This document shows, piece after piece, positions 25,118 to 34,627 of a stretch of 64,000 bases of DNA. The position numbers and the translations under genes are program-made. Source of the stretch: JALHFZ01 sp963674625 (GTDB lineage: Bacteria > Synergistota > Synergistia > Synergistales > Aminobacteriaceae); contig CAXXXO010000004.1 of NCBI GenBank assembly GCA_963674625.2, forward strand, positions 868,001 to 932,000. The letters run 5' to 3'. The notes under the pieces are model-generated. The model was not told where the DNA came from. It worked only from the letters and a program-made list of their open reading frames with translations, and did not search any database. Within the stretch, counting starts at the first letter, position 1; each line of letters opens with the position of its first letter.

Positions 25118-26085
25118 ATGCTTAAATACCTGGTGAAGCGGATTTTTCAGATGATCGCCGTCCTCTTCGCCGTCTCCCTCATCGTCTTCTTCGTCATGAG
25201 CTTCACGGGGGACCCGGTGCTCATGATCGTACCCCCCACGGCGACGGACGCTCAGATCGCCGAGGCCCGGGTCGCCCTCGGGCTGGACCAGCCCCTGTGG
25301 GTACAGTACAGGGTTTTTCTCGGCAATCTTCTGAAGGGGGGACCTCGGGATCTCCTACATCTTCAAGCGCCCCGCCCTGACGCTGATCGTGGAGCGGATG
25401 CCCGCCACCCTGGAGCTCGTCTTCTTCTCCATCCTGATCTCCCTGGCCGTGGCCCTCCCCTGCGGAGTCTTCGCCGGGGCATGGCCGAACAACCCCCTGA
25501 GCCGGATCATCATGGGGGGGTCCCTTCTCGGCATATCCCTTCCCTCCTTCTGGCTGGGGATTCTCTTCATCTTCTACTTCGCCGTTGAAAAAGGGCTCCT
25601 GCCATCCTCGGGACGGGGAGAGACCGCCACCCTCTTCGGCATTCCCTTCGCCTTTCTCACCCGGGACGGCTTCCGGCACATCATACTTCCCGCGGTGACC
25701 CTGGCCATGGGCACCCTGGCCATGCTCATCCGGCTTATCCGGGCCCAGATAATGGAGGTTATGCGCCAGGACTTCATCAAGTTCGCCCGGGCCAAGGGGG
25801 TATCATGGAAAAACCTGCTCTTCCGCCACGCCCTGAAAAACGCCCTCGTTCCCGTGGTGACCGTCTTCGGCATTCAGATCGGCAGCCTCATCGCCTTCGC
25901 GACCGTCACGGAGACCATCTTCGCGTGGCCCGGGATGGGGAAGCTGCTGGTGGACTCGATCAACACGTCGGACCGGCCCGTGATCGTGGCCTATCTCATG
26001 AATCGTCGCGGCCATGTTCGTCTTCATCAACTTTATGGTGGATATCATCTATACCCTGATAGATCCTCGGATCGACCTGAGGTGA
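25118..26085 (+). pseudogene. dppB: dipeptide ABC transporter permease DppB, two frameshifts
   Basis: Three collinear frame segments make one DppB-type permease. The first runs to LGNLLKG at about 25335. The second (from SYIFKRPALTL-equivalent sequence through VIVAYLM) is in another frame. The third encodes AMFVFINFMVDIIYTLIDPR and the stop at 26085. The first shift coincides with a run of six G (25336-25341) where five would keep the frame. The second is an extra A at about 26001. The EAA motif region (FIKFARAKGVSWKNLLFRHALKN) is intact. The rest matches the family closely, so the changes are recent or are sequencing errors. Confidence 0.8.
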
Positions 26086-26089
26086 CGGG

Positions 26090-26974
26090 ATGAAAAACAG
26101 ACTCGGAACCTTTTTCCGGAGTGAACTCTTCCATAATTTCATTCGAAATCCCGGAGCGGTCATAGGACTGCTGATCGTTGTGTTCTTCCTGGTCATGGTG
26201 CTGGTCGGACCCCTTTTCACCCCCCAGAACCCCTACGACATCGGAAGCCTCGACCTCATGGACGCCTACAAGCCCCCCATGTGGATGGACGGCGGAGAGA
26301 GCGCCTTTCCTCTGGGGACGGACGAACAGGGGCGGGACCTGATGAGCGCCATTGTCTACGGCAGCAGGATCTCCATGGGGATCGGCCTGATCGTGGTGCT
26401 GCTCTCCTGCGTGATCGGGACCTTTCTCGGCCTCGTGGCGGGATACTTCGGCGGACGGCTGGACAGTCTCCTCATGCGCCTCGTGGACGTTCAGCTCTCC
26501 TTTCCCGCCATGCTGGTGGCCCTCTTCATCATGGCGGCCTTCGGCCGGGGGTTCGGCAAGCTCGTCCTCGCCCTCACCATCGTCGGATGGGTGCTCTACG
26601 CCCGGACGGTGCGAAGCTCCGTCCTCGTGGAGAAGAAAAAGGAGTATATCGACGCGGCGAAGCTCATAGGCCTCTCTCCCTTCCCCATCATCTTCCGCCA
26701 TGTGCTGCCGAACATTTTGACGCCCCTCATCGTCATCGCCACGATCCAGGTGGGGACGGTCATCCTCACGGAGGCCACCCTGAGCTACCTCGGGGTGGGG
26801 GTCCCCGTCACCAAGCCCTCCCTTGGGCTGCTTGTCAAGAACGGCTACGACGTCCTCTTCAGCGGCCTCTGGTGGTCCTCGGTCTTTCCCGGCATGTTCA
26901 TCATGCTGCTCGTCTTCGGGATCAATCTTCTCGGAGATTTTCTCCGGGATGAATTCAATCCCCGGCTGAAGTAG
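26090..26974 (+). CDS. dppC: dipeptide/oligopeptide ABC transporter permease DppC
   Basis: 294 residues with six predicted membrane segments. It has the N-terminal OppC/DppC helix, LGTDEQGRDLMSAIVYGSRISM at about 77-98 and the EAA loop EYIDAAKLIGLSPFPIIFRHVLPN. It starts 4 bases after the dppB stop, and the reading frame is intact. It pairs with DppB to form the channel for peptide import. Confidence 0.93.
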   Translation: MKNRLGTFFRSELFHNFIRNPGAVIGLLIVVFFLVMVLVGPLFTPQNPYDIGSLDLMDAYKPPMWMDGGESAFPLGTDEQGRDLMSAIVYGSRISMGIGLIVVLLSCVIGTFLGLVAGYFGGRLDSLLMRLVDVQLSFPAMLVALFIMAAFGRGFGKLVLALTIVGWVLYARTVRSSVLVEKKKEYIDAAKLIGLSPFPIIFRHVLPNILTPLIVIATIQVGTVILTEATLSYLGVGVPVTKPSLGLLVKNGYDVLFSGLWWSSVFPGMFIMLLVFGINLLGDFLRDEFNPRLK

Positions 26975-26983
26975 GAGGACCCC

Positions 26984-27983
26984 ATGGCTGAATATCTGCT
27001 GGAAGTGAAAAATCTGAGGACCTTCTTCGAGCTCTTCCGGGGCACCGTGAAAGCGGTGGACGGGGTGGACTTCACCCTGAAGGAAGGGGAAATACTGGGC
27101 ATCGTGGGGGAGTCGGGGGGCGGAAAATCCGTCACGGGCTTCTCCCTTCTCGGCCTGATCGACCCGCCGGGCAGGGTCGCCGGAGGGGAAGTCCTCTTCC
27201 GGGGGGAGGACCTGCTGAAAAAGTCGGAGGAGGAGATGCGCCGCATCCGGGGGAAGGAGATCTCCATGATCTTCCAGGACCCCATGACTTCCCTTAACCC
27301 CCTTCAGACCATCGGCGCGCAGATCGACGAGATGCTCGCCCTGCATACTGACCTCTCCTCCGCAGAGAGAAAGCAGAGGATACTGGACCTTCTCACGGAA
27401 GTGGGCATACCCAACCCTGCGGACCGCATACACAACTACCCTCACCAGTTCTCCGGGGGGATGCGCCAGCGGGTGGTCATCGCCATCGCCCTGGCGGTGA
27501 ACCCCCGGCTCATCATCGCCGACGAGCCCACCACGGCCCTCGACGTGACCGTCCAGGCCCAGATACTGAAGCTCATGGAAAACCTGGTGCAGAAGTTCGG
27601 CTCCGCCCTCATCCTCATCACCCACGATCTCGCCGTCGTCTCGGAGATGACCCACCGGGTCGCAGTGATGTACTGCGGAAAGACCGTGGAAGAGGGGCCA
27701 ACGAAGGACCTGATAGCCAACCCCCATCACCCCTACACCAAGGGGCTGCTCGAGTCGATTCCGAAGATGGCCGGGGCGCGGACGCCCCGCCTTCCCCAGA
27801 TTTCGGGGATGGTACCCAAGCCTCTTCGACCTTCCGAAGGGGTGCTCCTTCGCCCCCCGCTGCGACTTTGCCACGGAGCGGTGCCTTCGGGAAGTGCCGG
27901 AGATGCGCCTTCTCTCTTCCGGAAGAAAGGCGGCATGCCATAATCCCGCGGGAATGATCGGGGAAGGGACAGACAATGGATAA
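26984..27983 (+). pseudogene. dppD: dipeptide ABC transporter ATPase DppD, frameshifted near the C-terminus
   Basis: Walker A (GESGGGKS), the signature FSGGMRQRV and Walker B (LIIADEPTTALD) are intact, as is the H-loop (ITHDLAVVSEM). After ISGMVP the frame is lost. One extra A in CCCAAGCC (27818-27819) hides the normal tail, which continues in the next frame as SLFDLPKGCSFAPRCDFATERC and ends at TAA 27981-27983, overlapping dppF. The unshifted frame stops at 27943 with an unrelated tail. The lost tail holds the oligopeptide-family cysteine cluster. Confidence 0.82.
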
Positions 27984-28971
27984 TACAGGAAAAACTCACG
28001 ACTCAAAAAACATCCTCGAGGTCTCGGATCTCGTTCAGAGCTTCGTTCAGCCCTACGGCCTCCTGGATAGGCTGACGGGGCGTCCGAAGAAGACCGTTCA
28101 CGCCGTCAACGGCGTCTCCTTTGCCGTCCGGCGCGGCGAGGTCTTCAGCCTCGTGGGCGAGTCGGGGTGCGGCAAGTCGACCACGGCACGGACAATCGTC
28201 CGGCTCCTCGAGCCGAAATCGGGGACGGTTGTCTTCGACGGTCAGGATATTTCGAAGTTCACCCCGGCGGAGATGATGCCCGTGCGGAAGAAGATGCAGA
28301 TGATCTTTCAGGATCCCTACGCCTCCCTGAACCCCCGGCAGCGGATAAAGGACATCATCATGGAGCCCATGCTTTTTCACGGGGAGGCTGCCGACCGGGA
28401 CGAGGCCCATGTGAAGATGTACCGGCTGCTCGACATCGTGGGTTTCCGCCCCGAGCAGGCGGACCGGTACCCCCACCAGTTCTCGGGAGGGCAGCGGCAG
28501 CGGATCGGCATCGCCCGGGCCCTCGCCACAAACCCAACCTTTCTCGCGGCGGACGAGCCCGTCTCGGCCCTCGACGTCTCCATCCAGGCCCAGGTGCTGA
28601 ACCTGATGATGGACCTCCGGGACGAATTCAACCTCTCCTATCTTTTCATCGCCCACGACCTCTCCGTAGTCCGCCACGTCACCGAGAGGCTGGGGATCAT
28701 GTACCTGGGGTTCATCGTGGAACAGGGGGAGCGGGATCTCCTCTTCGAAAAGCCTCTGCACCCCTACACCCGGGCGCTGCTGGCGGTCGCCCCGACCCTC
28801 GACCGCCGGATAGCCGCAGAGCCCCTCCAGGGGGACGTGCCGAGCCCAATCAATCTTCCGGAGGGGTGTCCCTTCGCAAGCCGCTGTCCTCAGAAAATGG
28901 GAATATGCGAAATTGATCGACCAAAACTTCGCAAACTTGACGGGCGGGTGGTCGCCTGTCATCTTTATTGA
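27976..28971 (+). CDS. dppF: dipeptide/oligopeptide ABC transporter ATPase DppF
   Basis: 331 residues, intact. Walker A GESGCGKS, signature FSGGQRQRIGIARA, Walker B FLAADEPVSALD, and the C-terminal oligopeptide-transporter tail CPFASRCPQKMGICEID are all present. The tail is the same type lost by frameshift in dppD. The start overlaps the dppD end in its corrected frame, so five transporter genes form one operon. Confidence 0.94.
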   Translation: MDNTGKTHDSKNILEVSDLVQSFVQPYGLLDRLTGRPKKTVHAVNGVSFAVRRGEVFSLVGESGCGKSTTARTIVRLLEPKSGTVVFDGQDISKFTPAEMMPVRKKMQMIFQDPYASLNPRQRIKDIIMEPMLFHGEAADRDEAHVKMYRLLDIVGFRPEQADRYPHQFSGGQRQRIGIARALATNPTFLAADEPVSALDVSIQAQVLNLMMDLRDEFNLSYLFIAHDLSVVRHVTERLGIMYLGFIVEQGERDLLFEKPLHPYTRALLAVAPTLDRRIAAEPLQGDVPSPINLPEGCPFASRCPQKMGICEIDRPKLRKLDGRVVACHLY

Positions 28972-29029
28972 AAGCTGCCGGCCTCTTCGGCCGGAGTTGA
29001 ATCACATACTACAAAAGGGGGAAACAAGA

Positions 29030-30574
29030 ATGAAGAAACGATTGGCTGCAGTATTTCTGGCATTGACCCTGTTGCTCCTCGCCGTCGCGGGGGCGTTCGG
29101 GGCGGAGAAGAGCATCGTCATCGGTCTCGCGTCGGACGCGCTTTTCATGGATCCATCCCAGCAGGACGAGACCATCACCAACACCATGGGGCGGTACATG
29201 TACGACGGGCTTCTCAACAACAATGCCCTGGGGGTTCCCGTACCGGCCCTGGCGACATCCTGGACCATCGGCGACGACAACCTTACCTGGACCTTCAATC
29301 TCCGCAAGGACGTGAAGTTCCACGACGGCACCGATTTCACCGGTGAGGACGTAGCCTACACCATCGACGTCAACCGCACGACCCTCAACAAGAACTTCAC
29401 CTCCAACATCAAGGAAGTGCAGGTCGTCGACCCCCACACGGTCAAAATCGTAACCAATGAGCCCTCCGCAATCCTTCTCGAGTCCCTCGCGGCCATGCGC
29501 ATCCTTCCGAAGGCCTACCGCACGAAGATCGGCGACGCGGCCTTCAACCTGGCCCCCATGGGAACCGGTCCCTACGTCTTTGTAGAATGGATCAAGGAAG
29601 ACCACATCACCATGAAGGCCAACGAATCCTACTGGGGCGGCGCACCGAAAATCAAGAAGGTCACCCTCCGTCCCATCAGCAACGCGGCGACCCGCACCGC
29701 GGCCCTTCTTACAGGAGAAGTGGACATCGTCGAAGACGTCCCCGTACGGGACGTGGACAAAGTGAAGGCAACGGAGGGCATCGAAGTCGTTGACCGTCCG
29801 AGCGAACGGCTCATCTACCTCCACGTGGACGCAAACAGACCCCAGGGTCCCGGGATCATCGGCCTCGACAAAAATCCCCTGACGGACCTCCGGGTCCGCA
29901 AAGCCCTTTCTCTGGCCATCAATCGGGACTCCATAGTCAAGATGATCATGAACGGCAACGCCTATGCCACAAACCAGATGGTCCTCGAGGGACGGCGGGG
30001 ATATACCAAGAAGATCGCAGCCCCGGTCTACGACCCCGACCAGGCGAAGAAGCTTCTGACCGAAGCGGGCTATCCCGACGGATTCAAGGTCTATCTCGAC
30101 GCCCCCAACGGCCGCTATCCGAACGACGGACAGGTCGCCCAGGCTCTCGCGAGCCAGCTGACAAAGGTGGGCATCCAGATCGAGCTTCGCCTTCACCCCA
30201 AGTCGGTCTTCTTCGATTTCGTCCGCCCGGGAGACAAGTCCAGCCTCGTCATGACCGGCTGGTCCGAGCCCATCGACGTGGGCGAGATGGCCAGCGTGCT
30301 CTTCTACACCCGGGGCAAGAACCCCGCAAAGGGAGGCTCCAACCGCGGACACTACGCCAACCCCGCATTCGATGCCCTCATCGATGAAGCCGGCGGCACC
30401 GCCGACCCGGCGAAACGGGGAGAAATTCTCGAAAAGGCCGCCCAGATGATCGTCGAAGACGGAGGGATCATCCCCCTGTACTTCCAGCAGGACCTCTACG
30501 GCAAGAAAAAGAACGTCGTCTTTGAGCCACGGGCCGACAAGTCCATCCTCGCCTATGAAATGGATGTAAAGTAA
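29030..30574 (+). CDS. dppA: dipeptide/oligopeptide ABC transporter substrate-binding protein
   Basis: 514 residues, SBP family 5. The signal peptide (about 1-23, MKKRLAAVF... to AFGAEKS) is cleaved near Ala-Glu. The domain has FHDGTDFTGEDVAYTID, TGPYVFVEWIKEDHITMKANESYWGG, LRVRKALSLAINRDSI and the C-terminal PLYFQQDLYG region. No lipobox Cys is visible, so it is periplasmic and not a lipoprotein. GGGGGAAACAAG serves as RBS. It is last in the dpp operon and is followed by a strong terminator. Confidence 0.93.
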   Translation: MKKRLAAVFLALTLLLLAVAGAFGAEKSIVIGLASDALFMDPSQQDETITNTMGRYMYDGLLNNNALGVPVPALATSWTIGDDNLTWTFNLRKDVKFHDGTDFTGEDVAYTIDVNRTTLNKNFTSNIKEVQVVDPHTVKIVTNEPSAILLESLAAMRILPKAYRTKIGDAAFNLAPMGTGPYVFVEWIKEDHITMKANESYWGGAPKIKKVTLRPISNAATRTAALLTGEVDIVEDVPVRDVDKVKATEGIEVVDRPSERLIYLHVDANRPQGPGIIGLDKNPLTDLRVRKALSLAINRDSIVKMIMNGNAYATNQMVLEGRRGYTKKIAAPVYDPDQAKKLLTEAGYPDGFKVYLDAPNGRYPNDGQVAQALASQLTKVGIQIELRLHPKSVFFDFVRPGDKSSLVMTGWSEPIDVGEMASVLFYTRGKNPAKGGSNRGHYANPAFDALIDEAGGTADPAKRGEILEKAAQMIVEDGGIIPLYFQQDLYGKKKNVVFEPRADKSILAYEMDVK

Positions 30575-30614
30575 AACTGCCCGATAAAACGTTAAGTAAA
30601 TAAAGTTCGCGAAG

Positions 30615-30653
30615 AAGAGCCCTTCAGGCACTGCGCCTTGAGGGCTCTTTTTT
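30615..30653 (+). terminator. Rho-independent terminator after dppA
   Basis: A long stem (AAGAGCCCT with a small internal mismatch, then GGC) closes with GCC and AGGGCTCTT, and a run of six T follows. It lies 40 bases after the dppA stop. Confidence 0.9.
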
Positions 30654-30819
30654 CAAAAAACCCGGAAGCTTCCGAAACATCATCCAAGATCATGTTCTCG
30701 AAAACTGCGGATATCAGAAGGAGGAAAAAGACAGTGAATCAGACGGAACCGTGATCTGCGGACCTCTCCTCCCATCAGCAGAATACATTGCCGTTTCAAA
30801 AAGAAAGGAGGAATTTTTG

Positions 30820-31221
30820 ATGCACACAATGGCTTCGCAGATTACCTTTTTTTACTATAAAGACCTTACGGCAGCGATCGATTTTTACGAGAGGATAATG
30901 GGGTTCGAACTGGCGGACGACCAGGGAACCTGCCGCATCTACCGGGTGGGGGGAACCGCCTTTCTCGGCATCGTGGACGAGAAGCACGGACACTGCTCGG
31001 CTCCGAAGAAGGAAAGCTCTGTTCTCGTGACCTTCGTAGTCAACGACGTTAAGGGCTGGTATGACTACCTGAGGGAGGAGGGGGTCAAGCTCACCTCGGA
31101 ACTTCTCGTGAAACCCGAGATTCAAATCGAAGCATTTTTCTTCGAGGATCCCGAAGGATACGCCCTGGAAGCCCAGTCTTTTCTGAATCCCGAACTGCGG
31201 CCCGTCTTCGGCCTCAATTAG
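30820..31221 (+). CDS. VOC (glyoxalase/bleomycin-resistance-like) family protein
   Basis: 133 residues, a single VOC domain. The beta-alpha-beta-beta-beta halves are visible: ITFFYYKDLTAAIDFYERIMGFELADD and VLVTFVVNDVKGWYDYLREEGV, then FFFEDPEGYALEAQSF with the usual Glu metal ligand. AAAGGAGG lies upstream of the ATG; a longer frame to 30751 has no RBS. It stands alone after the dpp terminator. Substrate is unknown. Confidence 0.85.
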   Translation: MHTMASQITFFYYKDLTAAIDFYERIMGFELADDQGTCRIYRVGGTAFLGIVDEKHGHCSAPKKESSVLVTFVVNDVKGWYDYLREEGVKLTSELLVKPEIQIEAFFFEDPEGYALEAQSFLNPELRPVFGLN

Positions 31222-31354
31222 GGCCGGCAGAAATCACCCGTGGCCGACACCTCTTTGCCTTTGTCTTCCTGGTCCGGAAGCGAAGAAGAATGGCCGCCCC
31301 GGCCCTCGGGGTTAAAAAGGGAGTCATGAAATAAGAGGTTCCTGATCCATTGTG

Positions 31355-31388
31355 CGGCACTTCCAGGTATTTCCCGGAGTGCCCTTTT
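31355..31388 (+). terminator. candidate terminator between the VOC gene and znuB
   Basis: An imperfect stem (GGCACTTCC pairing with GGAGTGCC around a short loop) is followed by CTTTTT on the plus strand. It lies 130 bases after the VOC stop; imperfect pairing lowers confidence. Confidence 0.4.
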
Positions 31389-31409
31389 TATTAAGAAAAA
31401 GGCTGAACC

Positions 31410-32216
31410 TTACTTTTTCTTCCCTAAGGGGAGGATCATGGAGAGCAGATAGACCGACGAGGCCACCAGAATGATCACGGCCCCGGCAGTGAGGTTCCAG
31501 CGCACTGCGAGGGCGAGGCCCGATAGGGTGAAGACTGCGCTGAGGAGGCAGGAGATGCCCATCATTCCCCAGAGGGAGGAGGAGAATTTCTCCGCCACAG
31601 AGGAGGGAATGGTCAGCAGGGCGATGACGAGGATCAGCCCCACGATGCGGATGATCACCACCACCGCGAGGGAGATGAGGATCACAAGGAGGAAGTGGAG
31701 AAAGGTGACGGGCACGCCCCGGGTGCGGGCAAAATCCTCGTCGTAGGAGAAGGCGGCGATCTGCCGGTGCCAGATCGCCCCGGCGAGAAGGGTCGCCCCG
31801 AGGAGGCCGGACATGAGCAGCAGATCCTCTCCCGTGACGGTGAGGATGCTGCCGAAGAGGTAGCTCATGAGGTCTGAGCCGTATCCCGGTGTGAGGTCGG
31901 CAAAGATGATCCCCACGGCCATTCCCGCCGCCCAGAGCACCCCGATGATGGCATCCGCCCGGGAAGCTTTTTTCAGCATGACCCATGCCATGGGAAAGGC
32001 CAGCAGGAGTGAGAAGCCGATGGCCCCCAGGCGCGGGGAGATGCCGGCGTAGAGGGCCAGCCCCACGCCGCCGTAGGCCGCATGGGCCACCCCTCCAGCG
32101 AGGATCACGTATTTTCTTACCACCACGAGGGTGCCGAGGATGCCGCAGAGGGCGCTGCAGAGGAGGGCCGCATAGAGGGCATTCCTCATGAATTCGAACT
32201 GGAGCAGGTCAGTCAT
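31410..32216 (-). CDS. znuB: zinc/manganese ABC transporter permease ZnuB
   Basis: 268 residues and about eight hydrophobic helices with the ABC-3 family landmarks MRNALYAALLCSALCGILGT, GGVAHAAYGGVGLALY and DLMSYLFGSILTV. It forms the channel for Zn2+ or Mn2+ uptake. The frame opens at 32249, but ATG 32216 (MTDLLQFEF) overlaps the znuC stop by 8 bases and matches the family start. The matching solute-binding protein is not here; a ZnuA-like gene lies at 57 kb. Confidence 0.9.
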   Translation of the reverse strand: MTDLLQFEFMRNALYAALLCSALCGILGTLVVVRKYVILAGGVAHAAYGGVGLALYAGISPRLGAIGFSLLLAFPMAWVMLKKASRADAIIGVLWAAGMAVGIIFADLTPGYGSDLMSYLFGSILTVTGEDLLLMSGLLGATLLAGAIWHRQIAAFSYDEDFARTRGVPVTFLHFLLVILISLAVVVIIRIVGLILVIALLTIPSSVAEKFSSSLWGMMGISCLLSAVFTLSGLALAVRWNLTAGAVIILVASSVYLLSMILPLGKKK

Positions 32217-33009
32217 GGATGTGGGTTTCCTCTCCGTCGTCGTGATCATGCACGGCCAGCACCCGGTGGGGGATTCCGTGGGCCACCAGCTCTACGGGGC
32301 AGCTTCCGTAGGCCGCCTCCACCATCTCGGGGACGATCTCCGCCGATCCGTGGTAGAAAACCCTGCGGTTCACGCATGCCACCGCGGTGGCGTGTCCCGA
32401 GATGACCGACATGTCGTGGCTCACCATGACCACAGTCAGCTTACCCTTCAGTTCCGCGAGCCAGGCCATGAGGCTGTCCCTGCTCTCGGCGTCGATGCTC
32501 GCCAGGGGCTCGTCGAGCATCAGCAGACGAGGGGCGGAGGCGATGCTACGGGCGATGAGTACCCGCTGGCGCTGCCCCTGGGAGAGAAGCCCCATGGTCC
32601 TTCCCGCCGCATGGGCCATACCCATGGATTCGAGGGCCGCAAAGGCCGCCTCCCGGTCCTCTTTGCTGTAGCGCCATCCCCATTTTTTCGTTCCCCCGAT
32701 CCGTCCCTGAAGGACGACCTCGAGGGCTGTGACGGGGAAGTCCCGGCTGAGCCCTGCGTCCTGGGGGACATACCCAGCAGCCGCCGGGTCCTCTCCGGGG
32801 GTTTTGCCGAAAATGGAGATCTTCCCCCGGTCCGGAAGGAGTAAACCGAGTGCCAGTTTCAAAAGGGTGGTCTTTCCTCCTCCGTTGGGGCCGATGGCAA
32901 TAAGAAATTCTCCTGCAGGTACGGAAAAGTTCACCTTTGAAAGTACTGGGACGTCTCCGTAGGAAAAAGTCACATCCTCGAAGGAAAGAGCGGTTCGGTT
33001 ACCTTCCAT
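32209..33009 (-). CDS. znuC: zinc/manganese ABC transporter ATP-binding protein ZnuC
   Basis: 266 residues. Walker A GPNGGGKTTLLK, signature LSQGQRQRV, Walker B LLMLDEPLASID and H-loop VMVSHDMSV are intact. The C-terminus is His-rich (VHDHDDGEETHIHD), a common feature of zinc-transport ATPases. It overlaps pap by 11 bases upstream and znuB downstream, so pap, znuC and znuB are co-transcribed. Confidence 0.92.
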   Translation of the reverse strand: MEGNRTALSFEDVTFSYGDVPVLSKVNFSVPAGEFLIAIGPNGGGKTTLLKLALGLLLPDRGKISIFGKTPGEDPAAAGYVPQDAGLSRDFPVTALEVVLQGRIGGTKKWGWRYSKEDREAAFAALESMGMAHAAGRTMGLLSQGQRQRVLIARSIASAPRLLMLDEPLASIDAESRDSLMAWLAELKGKLTVVMVSHDMSVISGHATAVACVNRRVFYHGSAEIVPEMVEAAYGSCPVELVAHGIPHRVLAVHDHDDGEETHIHD

Positions 33010-34513
33010 TTCCTCGCTTCTCCTTTGTTCCGGCCTCTCCGGACTTCTCTTTGAGAGCTTCTGCGATCTTTTCGGTGACGGCCGTGAGGATCGTCACCCG
33101 GGCGAGCTTCTTCGAGTTTGTCGCCACCAGCGTCCATGGAGCATAGGGGGTGCTGGTACGGACGAGCATCTCCCCCGCGGCCTGCTGGTACTGATCCCAT
33201 TTTTCCCGGTTCCGCCAGTCCTCCTCAGTGAGCTTCCAGCTCTTGAAGGGGTCGTCCTTCCTGCTCTCAAACCGGGCCAGTTCTTCGTCCTTGTCGATCT
33301 GAAGCCAGAACTTCAGCAGCACCGTTCCGAAGGTGACGAGGTGGAGCTCCATGTCGTTGATGTCCCGGTAGGCCCGATGCCATTCTTCCGGGGCGGCGAA
33401 CCCCTCCACCCTTTCGACGAGGACCCTTCCGTACCAGCTCCGGTCGAAGATGGCGATATGTCCGCCCCTTGGAAAATGCCGCCAGAAGCGCCAGAGATAA
33501 TGATGGCTTTTCTCCAGGTCGTTTGGAGCCCCTACAGGATAGACGGTATAGTTCATGGGGTAGAGAGCCTCGGTGATCCGGCGGATGGCTCCACCTTTTC
33601 CGGCGGCATCCACCCCTTCAAAAAGGAGTACCACCGGGATATGTTCCCGGAAGAGACGGATTTCCTGAGATTTAAGCTTCTTCTGAAGGGCCGCGAGCTG
33701 CCGGTCGTACTTCTTGTCGTCGAGGTCTCCCTCCGGATCTATGACTGAGAGGGCGGCGCTTCTTTCGTAGTCGACTCCGCCGACGGAACCCTTCTGAAGG
33801 GGGCAGTCCTCCCGCTCGAGACGGCTGCGCAGCACCCGCTCCACGGTGGAGAGGATCTTCCAGGAGGCGAATTCGAAGTCCGTCGCCGGCACGATGGACC
33901 AGGGGGCATACTCCGTGGCAGTGAATGAGATGGCCTCTTCTGCGTAGAGGAGGAACTCGTCGTAGAGCTCGTTCTCCTGCCAGTCCTTCTCCGTGACGGA
34001 CCAGGAGAGGTCGGGATCTGATGCCCGTTCGTCGAGTCTTCTTTTCTGCTCTTTTCTGTCGAGATGGCAGAAGAATTTGAGGATGATGGTCCCGTCGTCG
34101 GTGAGCTGCCGCTCGAAGGCGCTGATGTCCCGGAAGAAGGGGGAATAGTCCTTTTCCTTCTCCCGCTTCTCGAGACGATAGCGGAGGACCTGCCGGTACC
34201 AGCTTCCGAGCAGGATGGTCATCTGCCCTTTCGGAGGGGTGATCTCTCCGTAGGGAATAAGGAAGGGGTATTCCGTACTTTCTCTTTCTTCGGGGGCGAG
34301 GAAGAGGTATCCCCGGGGATCGAGGGTCAGAAGAAGCTGATTGATCAAGCTTCCCTTTGCCGCTCCCTCCCATCCCTCCACGAGGATGAGAACGGGCACG
34401 CCCCGGGCCCGGATCTTCCGCTGCAGCTCCCCGAGCTTCGGAGCGAGGTCGTCCACAGCCTGCCGGTATTCCTTTTTTTTCATGGACGCTGACAGATCCA
34501 CCGCTTCAAGCAT
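32999..34513 (-). CDS. pap: polyphosphate:AMP phosphotransferase (two-domain PPK2, class II)
   Basis: 504 residues with two PPK2 domains. The N-terminal one (about 30-240) has LVEGWEGAAKGSLINQLL. The C-terminal one (about 265-490) has LFEGVDAAGKGGAIRRITEAL, the lid-type FDRSWYGRVLVERVEGF, and the second-Walker-like region. This layout matches the Acinetobacter/Pseudomonas PAP that phosphorylates AMP to ADP from polyphosphate. The long frame to 35230 is an artefact: ATG 34513 has AAAGGAGGG upstream. Functionally it joins the ppk1-ppx operon 20 kb away. Confidence 0.92.
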   Translation of the reverse strand: MLEAVDLSASMKKKEYRQAVDDLAPKLGELQRKIRARGVPVLILVEGWEGAAKGSLINQLLLTLDPRGYLFLAPEERESTEYPFLIPYGEITPPKGQMTILLGSWYRQVLRYRLEKREKEKDYSPFFRDISAFERQLTDDGTIILKFFCHLDRKEQKRRLDERASDPDLSWSVTEKDWQENELYDEFLLYAEEAISFTATEYAPWSIVPATDFEFASWKILSTVERVLRSRLEREDCPLQKGSVGGVDYERSAALSVIDPEGDLDDKKYDRQLAALQKKLKSQEIRLFREHIPVVLLFEGVDAAGKGGAIRRITEALYPMNYTVYPVGAPNDLEKSHHYLWRFWRHFPRGGHIAIFDRSWYGRVLVERVEGFAAPEEWHRAYRDINDMELHLVTFGTVLLKFWLQIDKDEELARFESRKDDPFKSWKLTEEDWRNREKWDQYQQAAGEMLVRTSTPYAPWTLVATNSKKLARVTILTAVTEKIAEALKEKSGEAGTKEKRGNGR

Positions 34514-34627
34514 GCTTCTTCCCTCCTTTGCTTTTATCTGACACCAAGTGTACTCCAGATCGGAAAGGGAGAAAAGGGCGGGGGATGGGGTAAAATAGAG
34601 ATCAAGACTCTTAAAGGAGGGAAAAAT

